A DNA stretch of 48,834 nucleotides from an uncultured Arthrobacter sp. (GTDB taxonomy: Bacteria; Actinomycetota; Actinomycetes; Actinomycetales; Micrococcaceae). Each line of letters begins with the position of its first letter. Within the stretch, counting starts at the first letter, position 1. Shown here one piece after another: positions 42,097 through 48,834 of this stretch. The stretch lies in NCBI RefSeq assembly GCF_902805515.1, contig NZ_CADCTE010000067.1, forward strand, positions 1 through 48,834. Reading direction: 5' to 3'. Position numbers and translations under genes: made by a program. Below the pieces are notes generated by a model. It searched no databases. It was given only the letters and a program-made list of their open reading frames with translations, and was not told the DNA's origin.

Positions 42097-42477
42097 ATGG
42101 CGAAGCTTACCAACGAAGAGCTCATTGAAGCCTTCAAGGAACTGTCGATCATCGAACTCTCCGACTTCGTAAAGCTGTTTGAGGAGACCTTCGAGGTCAC
42201 CGCTGCTGCTGTTGCAGTCGCAGGCCCCGCCGGCGGCGGCGCAGGCGAAGCAGCCGAGGAAGAGAAGGACTCCTTCGACGTTGTCCTCGAAGCTGCCGGC
42301 GACAAGAAGATCGCTGTCATCAAGGAGGTCCGCGCGCTGACCTCACTGGGTCTGAAGGAAGCCAAGGACGTTGTCGACAGCGCTCCGAAGGCTGTTCTCG
42401 AAGGCGCAACGAAGGAAGCTGCGGAGAAGGCAAAGGAAGCTCTGGAAGCTGCCGGCGCCACCGTTTCCCTCAAGTAG
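42097..42477 (+). CDS. rplL: 50S ribosomal protein L7/L12
   Basis: A 126-residue L7/L12: N-terminal dimer domain ([18 protein letters not shown]), Ala/Gly hinge (about 35-55), and the factor-binding domain with [20 protein letters not shown] and [20 protein letters not shown] lies upstream. The bidirectional terminator at 42517 ends the transcript; rpoB is not immediately downstream here. Confidence 0.98.
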   Translation: MAKLTNEELIEAFKELSIIELSDFVKLFEETFEVTAAAVAVAGPAGGGAGEAAEEEKDSFDVVLEAAGDKKIAVIKEVRALTSLGLKEAKDVVDSAPKAVLEGATKEAAEKAKEALEAAGATVSLK

Positions 42478-42516
42478 TCGATCCGGCAGCCGGGGGTTCG
42501 TCCCCTCTGCCCGACA

Positions 42517-42549
42517 GGAAAGGCCCCGACCTCAGGTCGGGGCCTTTCC
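42517..42549. terminator. Bidirectional terminator after rplL
   Basis: GGAAAGGCCCCGACCT with its perfect complement; CCCGTTT follows on the plus strand, and AAAGG/CCTTT makes it work for the convergent thiolase gene as well. Confidence 0.9.
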
Positions 42550-42586
42550 CGTTTAAGCCTGTCCAACGTGTGCCGCAGCGAGGTCC

Positions 42587-43789
42587 CTAGTCGAGCCAGA
42601 GCAGGAGCGCCTCGCCCTGCCCGCCGCCGCCGCACAGCGACACGGCGGCCCTGCCTGAGCCACGGCGGTGCAGTTCGAAGGCCGCGTGCAGCGCGAGCCG
42701 GGCCCCCGAGGCGCCGATGGGATGTCCGAGCGCGATGGCTCCGCCGTGGAGGTTGCACTTCTCGGCCGGGTAGTCGAGGTCCTTGAGGGACTGGACGGCC
42801 ACCGAGCCGAAGGCCTCGTTGATCTCGATGAAGTCGAGTTCCGAGGCCGTCCACCCGGCCCGCTTGAGCGCGTGGGTGATGGCGTTGGAGGGCTGGGAAT
42901 GCAGCGAATTGTCCGGGCCGGCGACCTGCCCGGGCTGCCCGGTGACGGCGAGGATCTTCAGGCCGAGCCGTTCGGCGGTGGCGCGGGAGGTCAGCACCAG
43001 CGCGGAGGCGCCGTCGGACAGGGGCGAGGAGTTGCCCGCCGTGATGGTGCCCTCCTTGTCGAACGCCGGACGGAGCCCGGCCAGGGTGTCCACGGTGGTG
43101 GTCGGGCGGACCCCTTCGTCGGTGGTGAGGACGATGTCGTCGCCCCGGCGCTGCGGCACGGTGACCGGCACGATTTCCTCGGCGAAGATGCCCGACTCGA
43201 TGGCCGCCGCAGCCCGCTGGTGGGACGCCGCCGCCACCTCGTCCTGGGCGGTCCGGTCGATACCGAGTTTGCGGTTTCCCCGCTCGGTGGAGGCGCCCAT
43301 CGAGTCGTTGTCGAAGGCGTCCGTGAGTCCGTCGTGGGCCACCGAGTCGAGGGCGGCGATGTTCCCGTAGGTCCAGCCCTGGCGGGAGCCCGGCAGCAGG
43401 TGCGGGCCGCGGGACATCGATTCCTGGCCGCCTGCGACGACGACGGAGGCCTCGCCGCTGCGGATCAGGCGGGCGGCGTCGATCACCGCGGTGAGACCCG
43501 ACAGGCACACCTTGTTCACGGTGACGGCCGGAACATCCCAGCCGATGCCCGCGCGGAGCGAGGCCTGGCGCGCGGGGTTCTGGCCGCAGCCGGCCTGCAC
43601 CACGTGGCCCATGATCACTGTGTCGACGGACTCGGGCGGCACTCCGGCGTTGGCCAGGGCGCCCGCGACGGCGAAGCCGCCGAGCTCAACGGCGCTGAAG
43701 GCCGACAGCTGGCCGTTCAGCTTGCCGGACGGGGTACGTGCGCCGCCGACGATGACTACGTCGTCGGGCGCGTTGGTTGGAAGTGCCAT
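42587..43789 (-). CDS. Acetyl-CoA C-acetyltransferase (thiolase)
   Basis: A 400-residue thiolase. Nucleophile Cys95 in VNKVCLSGL, INEAFGSVAVQ, the NLHGGAIALGHPIGASGAR motif with the catalytic His, and the C-terminal SLCGGGGQGEALLL cysteine are present. It makes acetoacetyl-CoA or cleaves it; the direction is unknown. It is convergent with rplL and precedes idi on the same strand, but carotenoid precursors in actinobacteria generally come from the MEP route, so involvement in carotenoid supply is not implied. Confidence 0.94.
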   Translation of the reverse strand: MALPTNAPDDVVIVGGARTPSGKLNGQLSAFSAVELGGFAVAGALANAGVPPESVDTVIMGHVVQAGCGQNPARQASLRAGIGWDVPAVTVNKVCLSGLTAVIDAARLIRSGEASVVVAGGQESMSRGPHLLPGSRQGWTYGNIAALDSVAHDGLTDAFDNDSMGASTERGNRKLGIDRTAQDEVAAASHQRAAAAIESGIFAEEIVPVTVPQRRGDDIVLTTDEGVRPTTTVDTLAGLRPAFDKEGTITAGNSSPLSDGASALVLTSRATAERLGLKILAVTGQPGQVAGPDNSLHSQPSNAITHALKRAGWTASELDFIEINEAFGSVAVQSLKDLDYPAEKCNLHGGAIALGHPIGASGARLALHAAFELHRRGSGRAAVSLCGGGGQGEALLLWLD

Positions 43790-43860
43790 GGCGGGGAGTG
43801 CTCGCTTTCGTCATTGAAATCCTGAAGAACTCCCCTTAAGGCTACCGCTCCCCGCCCATT

Positions 43861-44430
43861 TCAGCTAACGGTTATTAACTGGTTCCCGGAGGGGTAGAGC
43901 AGCGGAAGCTGGAGCGTGAGCCAGGGGCTGAAGGCCCAGGGTGTGGCCTCCACGGCGTTGACCAGGCGGCCGGGCTCGACCCACTGAACGTCCATGACCT
44001 CCTCCGGCGACGGAGCGATCGGACCATCGATCACCGCGGTGAAGACGGGGCAGATTTCGTTTTCGACGATGCCCGAGGCGTCGACGGCCCGGTAGCGGAA
44101 ATCGGGAAGCGCAGGCGTGATCGAGCGGACCGTCATGCCCAGCTCCTGGTGCGCGCGGCGCACCACCGCCTCCTCGGGCGTCTCGCCGGGCCCCGGGTGT
44201 CCGCAGAAGGAGTTGGTCCAGACGCCGGGCCAGGCCTTCTTGGTCAGCGCACGGCGCGTCACGAGGATCTGCCCGGCGTCGTTGAAGACATGGGTGGAGA
44301 AGGCGAAGTGAAGGGGAGTGGCCTCGGTGTGGACACTCGCCTTGTCCTGGGTGCCGATGGGCGAGCCGTCCTCGTCCAGCAGTACCACCAGTTCGGGGTC
44401 GGCGGTGTGCTCTTCACCATGTCGCGCCAT
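43861..44430 (-). CDS. idi: Isopentenyl-diphosphate isomerase type I
   Basis: A 189-residue Nudix-fold isomerase that interconverts IPP and DMAPP. TNSFCGHPGPGE holds catalytic Cys76; ENEICPVF holds the metal/acid glutamates at 123 and 125. The gene is divergent from crtE with a 122-bp gap, a frequent arrangement in carotenoid loci, and supplies substrate for CrtE and for the C5 donor of the elongase. ATG at 44430 has GAGGACA before it; the TTG at 44457 is an alternative. Confidence 0.92.
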   Translation of the reverse strand: MARHGEEHTADPELVVLLDEDGSPIGTQDKASVHTEATPLHFAFSTHVFNDAGQILVTRRALTKKAWPGVWTNSFCGHPGPGETPEEAVVRRAHQELGMTVRSITPALPDFRYRAVDASGIVENEICPVFTAVIDGPIAPSPEEVMDVQWVEPGRLVNAVEATPWAFSPWLTLQLPLLYPSGNQLITVS

Positions 44431-44552
44431 TGTCCTCATCCCGATCGTCTCCCGCAAGGATTCCGAGAGGTTTTCCCACGGCGGAGTGCTGCCCGGCCGT
44501 GCGGTGGTCCGCCTGGTTAGTTGAAGGCGGCTTGTCCGTGTTTACTTTACCT

Positions 44553-45620
44553 ATGAACATCGACGATCTGTTGGTCGAGCCGGACGGGCTCGGGCAGGTC
44601 GAGGACGTGCTCCGGCGTTTCTTTGAGAGGTCCCGGCAGCGGGCCGCAGCGGTGGGCCCCGGGTACCTGGGGCTGTGGGAAACGCTTGAAGCGTGCACCG
44701 CCGGCGGAAAACGCTTCCGCCCGCGCCTGGTGCTCTCCGCCTACTCCCTGCTGGGTGGAACGGACCTGGCCAGCGCCGCCCTGGTCGGTGCGTCATTCGA
44801 ACTACTGCATACGGCGTTCATCATCCATGACGACGTGATCGACCGCGACTTCGTGCGCCGGGGGGTCCCCAACGTGTCGGGCCGCTACCGTGCGATTGCG
44901 CGCGACGCCGGCATGGGCCCCGCCGCGGCCGACCACATCGGGTTCTCCGCCGGCGTCATTGCCGGGGACCTCGCACTCTCCAACGCCTACCGGCTCCTGG
45001 ACCGGGTGCGCACGGGCCCGGCGACCCACCGCCGCCTCAACGAGATCCTCGACGAGGCCGTGTTCGCCTCGGCGGCGGGGGAGTACCTCGACATCGAAGC
45101 GATGCTCGCCCCGCGGATGCCACCGCTTGAGGACATCCTGAACATGGCCAGGCTGAAAACCTCCGTCTACTCCTTCGAAGGGCCCCTGCAGGCAGGGGCG
45201 GTGCTCGCCGGAGCTGAGGACCCCCTGGTGGACTGCCTGGGCGACTTCGGCCGTGACGCCGGCATCGCCTTCCAGATCGCCGACGACCTGCTCGGCGTCT
45301 TCGGCAGTGAATCCCGCACGGGCAAGACGAACTGGGGGGACCTGCGCGAAGGCAAGCGGACGGCTCTGATGGCCTTCGTCGCGGACCGCCCGGAGTGGGA
45401 GGAAATCTCCTCCCTCGTCGGGTCGCCGGCGATGTCCGCCGCGGACGCCGACTACGTCCGCCGGATTCTTGAAGACTCGGGGGCCCGCGAACACTCGGCG
45501 GGACTCGCCGTCCACTACGCCTCCCGCGCCCGGCGCCACCTCGACTCCGACCTCGTGCCGCGCGGGCTGCGCGACGTACTTCAACCGGTGGCCTCAGCGG
45601 CCGTGGACAGGACACGGTGA
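44553..45620 (+). CDS. crtE: Geranylgeranyl diphosphate synthase
   Basis: A 355-residue trans-prenyl transferase. First Asp-rich motif DDVID at 93-97, second region FQIADDLLGVFGSESRTGK, where the last Asp of DDxxD is Gly as in many actinobacterial IdsA/CrtE proteins, and GGKRFRPRLV at 51-60. It elongates FPP/IPP to C20. ATG at 44553 is chosen; TTGAAG (44521-44526), 16 bp, TACTTT (44543-44548) puts a promoter right before it, and the earlier in-frame start at 44430 would run through the promoter. First gene of crtE-crtB-crtI. Confidence 0.93.
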   Translation: MNIDDLLVEPDGLGQVEDVLRRFFERSRQRAAAVGPGYLGLWETLEACTAGGKRFRPRLVLSAYSLLGGTDLASAALVGASFELLHTAFIIHDDVIDRDFVRRGVPNVSGRYRAIARDAGMGPAAADHIGFSAGVIAGDLALSNAYRLLDRVRTGPATHRRLNEILDEAVFASAAGEYLDIEAMLAPRMPPLEDILNMARLKTSVYSFEGPLQAGAVLAGAEDPLVDCLGDFGRDAGIAFQIADDLLGVFGSESRTGKTNWGDLREGKRTALMAFVADRPEWEEISSLVGSPAMSAADADYVRRILEDSGAREHSAGLAVHYASRARRHLDSDLVPRGLRDVLQPVASAAVDRTR

Positions 45621-46522
45621 CCATGGCGAACACGACAGCGCTCGAGCGGTACAACGCGGCGGCCCTGAAGACCTCGGCCGAAGTGATCCGCTGCTACTCG
45701 ACGTCGTTCGGCCTGGCCTGCCGGCTCCTCGACGGCCCCACCCGGGCGCGGATCGAAGCCGTCTACGCCCTGGTCCGGGTCGCCGACGAGGTCGTCGACG
45801 GGCCGGCCGCCGCCGCAGGTCTCGACGTCGGACAGGTCGAAGCGATGCTGGACGCGCTGGAACGGGAGACCGAAACCGCCCTCAACACCGGGTACAGCGC
45901 CAACCTCGTGGTCCACGCCTTCGCCGTCACCGCCCGGGCCACCGGCATCGGCACGGACCTCACCCGGCCCTTCTTCGCGTCAATGCGCGCCGACATCACC
46001 CAGCGCGAACACACCCCGGAGTCGTTCTCCCGGTACGTCTACGGCTCCGCGGAGGTGGTCGGGCTGATGTGCGTCAAGGCGTTCCTGGCCGGGCGCCCCA
46101 CCGATCCGGCGCAGGAGGAGATCCTCGCGGACGGGGCGCGGCACCTCGGGGCGGCCTTCCAAAAGATCAACTTCCTGCGCGACCTCGCCGAGGACTTCTC
46201 CGCGCTGGGCCGCAGCTACTTCCCCGGCATCCGGCCGGGATCCTTCACCGAGCAGGACAAGCACCGCCTGCTCGACGACATCGACGAGGACCTCCGGATC
46301 TCCCTGGCGAGCCTGCCCGGACTTCCCCCTGCACCGCGCCGGGCGGTGGCCCTGGCCCAGGCCCTGTTCACCGAACTGGCCTTGAGGCTGCGGCGCACCC
46401 CGGCCGAGGAACTGCTCCGGGCCCGCATCCGGGTGCCCAACGCGGTCAAGCTGCGCATCCTCGCGCGGACCCTGGCCGGAAGCTCGGCGCCGGAAACCCA
46501 GCTGAAGGAGAAGACACCATGA
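45617..46522 (+). CDS. crtB: Phytoene synthase
   Basis: A 301-residue squalene/phytoene synthase. DEVVD (57-61) is the first Asp-rich motif, YVYGSAEVVGLM is the conserved middle segment, and NFLRDLAEDF plus GRSYFP is the second metal motif. It joins two GGPP into phytoene. GTG at 45617 overlaps the crtE stop by 4 bp (GTGA); ATG at 45623 is the alternative. Confidence 0.94.
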   Translation: MTMANTTALERYNAAALKTSAEVIRCYSTSFGLACRLLDGPTRARIEAVYALVRVADEVVDGPAAAAGLDVGQVEAMLDALERETETALNTGYSANLVVHAFAVTARATGIGTDLTRPFFASMRADITQREHTPESFSRYVYGSAEVVGLMCVKAFLAGRPTDPAQEEILADGARHLGAAFQKINFLRDLAEDFSALGRSYFPGIRPGSFTEQDKHRLLDDIDEDLRISLASLPGLPPAPRRAVALAQALFTELALRLRRTPAEELLRARIRVPNAVKLRILARTLAGSSAPETQLKEKTP

Positions 46523-48177
46523 GCGTCCAGGGAAACACCGTAACTCCCCGCGTCGGCGGCCGGCGGGTCGCGGTCATCGGCGGCGGAATCGGCGGGCTCG
46601 CCACCGCGGCGCTGCTGGCCGCCGAAGGGCACACCGTGACCCTGCTCGAGAAGCAGGACCGGGTGGGCGGCCGCGCCGGGTCCTGGGAAGCCGATGGGTT
46701 CCGCTTCGACACCGGACCGTCCTGGTACCTCATGCCCGAGGTGATCGACCACTTCTTCAAGCTGATGGGCACCTCCGCCGCCGAGCAGCTCGAGCTGATC
46801 CGGCTCGACCCCGGCTACCGGGTGATCTTCGAGGAGAACCGCGAGGCCGTCGACGTCCCGGCCGACCGCCCGGCCGTGGTGAAGCTCTTCGAGTCCCTTG
46901 AGCCCGGCGCGGGGGAGGCGCTGGAGAAGTACCTGGACTCGGCCGAGGACACCTACACGATCGCCAAGCGGCGCTTCCTGTACTCCACCTTCGAATCCTT
47001 CCTGCCGCTGCTTCGACCCGACGTCCTGGTCCGCCTGCCCAAACTGGTCCGGCTGCTGCTGCAGCCCCTCTCCGGGTTCGTGGCCGGCCGGTTCGCCGAT
47101 CCGCGGCTGCGGCAGATCCTCGGCTACCCGGCGGTCTTCCTCGGCAGCTCACCGTTCGACGCCCCCAGCATGTACCACCTGATGAGCCACCTGGACCTCG
47201 ACGACGGCGTGCTCTACCCGATGGGCGGGTTCACCTCCCTGATCGCGGCGATGACGAAGGTCGCCGAGGAGGCCGGCGTGGAGATCCGCACCGGTGCCGA
47301 CGTCGTTTCCATCGACACCGCCTCCATCGACACCGTTCCAGTCGATACGGCAGCCGCGAACGCTGGTGCCTCCCGCCGCCGGGGCTCGCGCGGTCCCGGC
47401 GCCCGGGTCAGCGGGGTCAGCTACCGGTCCGGGGGGACCGTGCACCGGGTGGAGGCCGACGTCGTGGTCTCCGCCGCCGACCTCCACCACACCGAGACGG
47501 TCCTGCTGCCCGGGAACCGGCAGACCTACCCCGAGAAGTACTGGTCCCGGCGGGTTCCTGGTCCCAGCGCGTTGCTGCTCTACCTCGGCGTGAAGGGCTC
47601 CCTGCCGCAGCTCGAGCACCACACGCTGCTGTTCACCGCCGACTGGAAGGACAACTTCGGGCGGATCTTCGGCACCGAGACCTCCATCCCGTCCCCGGCC
47701 TCGCTCTACGTCTGCCGCCCCAGCGCCACCGACCCCTCGGCGGCCCCGGCGGGGGACGAGAACGTCTTCGTCCTGGTGCCCATCCCCGCGGACGTCGGCA
47801 TCGGCGGCGGGGGAGTGGACCGCGGCGGGGACGCGCGGGTCGAGGAGCTCGCCGACGCGGTGATTGCGCAGATCGCCGAGTGGGCGCACATCCCGGACCT
47901 CGCCGAACGGATTGTGCTACGGCGCACCTACGGTCCGCGGGACTTCGCCTCCGACCTGAACGCCTGGCGGGGGACCTCCCTCGGCCCGGCCCACACGCTG
48001 CGGCAAAGCGCGTTCCTGCGCGGATCGAACCGCAGCCGGAAGGTGGAGGGGCTCTACTATGCGGGAAGCTCCACCGTGCCGGGCATCGGCATTCCAATGT
48101 GCCTGATCAGCGCCGAGCTCGTGGTGAAGCGGCTGCGCTCCGACACCTCGACCGGGCCGCTGCCGGAACCGGTCTGA
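46519..48177 (+). CDS. crtI: Phytoene desaturase (CrtI type)
   Basis: A 552-residue FAD-dependent desaturase that converts phytoene to lycopene. AVIGGGIGGLATAALLA, VGGRAGSWE and FDTGPSWYLMPEV at the start; YYAGSSTVPGIGIPMCLISA at the end is the C-terminal FAD motif. A short low-complexity insert (SIDTASIDTVPVD) lies at about residue 265, encoded by a degenerate 15-bp duplication. ATG at 46519 overlaps crtB by 4 bp. Last gene of the operon; rpoB leader follows. Confidence 0.95.
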   Translation: MSVQGNTVTPRVGGRRVAVIGGGIGGLATAALLAAEGHTVTLLEKQDRVGGRAGSWEADGFRFDTGPSWYLMPEVIDHFFKLMGTSAAEQLELIRLDPGYRVIFEENREAVDVPADRPAVVKLFESLEPGAGEALEKYLDSAEDTYTIAKRRFLYSTFESFLPLLRPDVLVRLPKLVRLLLQPLSGFVAGRFADPRLRQILGYPAVFLGSSPFDAPSMYHLMSHLDLDDGVLYPMGGFTSLIAAMTKVAEEAGVEIRTGADVVSIDTASIDTVPVDTAAANAGASRRRGSRGPGARVSGVSYRSGGTVHRVEADVVVSAADLHHTETVLLPGNRQTYPEKYWSRRVPGPSALLLYLGVKGSLPQLEHHTLLFTADWKDNFGRIFGTETSIPSPASLYVCRPSATDPSAAPAGDENVFVLVPIPADVGIGGGGVDRGGDARVEELADAVIAQIAEWAHIPDLAERIVLRRTYGPRDFASDLNAWRGTSLGPAHTLRQSAFLRGSNRSRKVEGLYYAGSSTVPGIGIPMCLISAELVVKRLRSDTSTGPLPEPV

Positions 48178-48501
48178 CGGCGGGCGGACAGCAAGCGGAC
48201 CGGTTTGATGGGGGAGTGCATACCCGCCGCGGATCAGGGAGGCGACACTTAGGGCGTGGCGAGGTTGACGCGGCATTGGACATTGCGCTAGGAGTCCCGT
48301 AGTGTAGGGATTTGCGTCTTCCCTCTAAACCTCAGCCTTCATATAGCGGTGGGCTTTGTTCTGCTCTCGTCATTTAACGGGCCACTTGGTTCAGATGACG
48401 CGTGGAGACATCAGGTTAGCACTCGATCCCCGCACCAATCTGCGGCGGTGGTGCTGAGGGCGGATCGCTGACAAGCCTGAAGGTCTGTGGAAGGATCCCT
48501 C
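48178..48501 (+). promoter_or_regulatory. rpoB leader with two overlapping promoters
   Basis: Non-coding, less GC-rich than the flanking genes. Two promoter-like sets overlap: TTGACG-18 bp-TAGGAG (48265-48294) and TTGGAC-18 bp-TAGTGT (48276-48305). About 200 nt of leader follow, ending in GGAAGGATCCC just ahead of a TTG-GTC-GCC-TCG, which looks like the rpoB ribosome-binding site and first codons. So rpoB would have its own promoter, separate from rplJL. Confidence 0.6.
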
Positions 48502-48509
48502 TTGGTCGC

Positions 48510-48834
48510 CTCGCCCTTCAGACCGACAGCTTTGACTGGCTGGTCGGCAACGAGCGCTGGAAGGCGCGCGTTGAGGAAGCACTGGAGAAGGGACTTCAGG
48601 GCGTAGCCACGACCTCTGGTCTGGCCGACATCTTCGAAGAGATCTCACCGATCGAGGACTTCCAGGGCACCATGTCCCTGAGCTTCTCCGAGCCGGAGTT
48701 CGCCGACCCGAAGTACACCATGGCCGAGTGCAAGGACCGTGACGCAACGTACTCGGCTCCGCTGTACGTCAAGGCCGAGTTCATGAACAACAACACGGGC
48801 GAGATCAAGCAGCAGACCGTGTTCATGGGCGACT
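48510..48834 (+). CDS. rpoB: RNA polymerase beta subunit, 5' part with apparent N-terminal deletion
   Basis: From 48510 the frame reads [20 protein letters not shown] and, further, [20 protein letters not shown] and [20 protein letters not shown], unmistakably RpoB, and runs off the window. Upstream in this frame there is a stop at 48417-48419 and no start codon. The likely start TTG at 48502, with the family-typical first residues V-A-S, is in another frame. About 30-45 N-terminal codons (the SFAKI...VPNL segment) are missing between the two. Either the assembly is wrong here, or this copy is truncated. An essential gene is not expected to be broken, so an artefact is likely. Confidence 0.85.

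Noticed and set aside
1..48834. Insertion sequences, prophage or integrase genes
   Set aside because: No transposase, integrase, terminase or recombinase motif was found in any frame I examined.

Overview
The window is high-GC actinobacterial DNA, most likely from a pigmented Arthrobacter-like member of the Micrococcaceae. Evidence: a mycothiol synthase gene beside a GlnR-type regulator, the thyA-folA and ppk1-mutT1 pairs, many GTG/TTG starts, genes that appear to be translated from leaderless transcripts, and a C50 carotenoid (bacterioruberin-type) gene set. The genus is an inference from gene content and RpoB-like protein sequence; no 16S rRNA gene is present.

Layout. 1-5.8 kb (minus strand): dihydrofolate reductase, thymidylate synthase, a Nudix/histidine-phosphatase fusion, polyphosphate kinase and mycothiol synthase. 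5.8-10.9 kb: a candidate small RNA with a tRNA T-arm-like hairpin, glnR, a membrane protein, a 37-residue membrane peptide, a nitrobindin-like protein, YgfZ, an ankyrin protein and a GNAT. 10.9-16.5 kb: phosphofructokinase, then the late bacterioruberin genes (UbiA-type lycopene elongase, CrtD-like desaturase, CruF-like hydratase), a cysteine-free L36, DUF4193 and a GNAT. 16.5-27.4 kb is an accessory stretch of stress or detoxification type: TetR/SDR divergon, SnoaL-like protein, two nitronate monooxygenase paralogues, an MBL-fold hydrolase, a VOC protein, a flavin disulfide-reductase-like enzyme, an MFS exporter and a redoxin, separated by several different short tandem-repeat clusters. 27.7-35.3 kb: Ca2+/H+ antiporter, a second SDR, a GNAT, and a PspC/LiaF-like envelope-stress locus with a divergent histidine kinase/NarL-type regulator; the kinase gene carries an in-frame TAG. 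35.3-42.5 kb: aminotransferase, tRNA-Trp, secE-nusG-rplK-rplA, a 62-bp tandem-repeat array, a double GNAT, and rplJ-rplL with an L10 leader. 42.6-48.2 kb: thiolase, IPP isomerase and the crtE-crtB-crtI operon, lying between rplL and rpoB. 48.2-48.8 kb: rpoB promoter/leader and the 5' part of rpoB, whose N-terminal codons appear deleted.

How the genes work together. Idi and CrtE make GGPP, CrtB makes phytoene, CrtI makes lycopene, and 30 kb away the UbiA elongase, CrtD-like desaturase and CruF-like hydratase would carry lycopene to bacterioruberin; the whole route from IPP/DMAPP is thus in one window but in two loci. The most unusual observations are the small RNA candidate at 5.87-5.99 kb, the TAG inside the PspC-kinase gene, the damaged rpoB 5' end, the 62-bp hairpin repeat array between rplA and rplJ, and the divergent TetR/SDR control region next to an SDR lacking its catalytic tyrosine.
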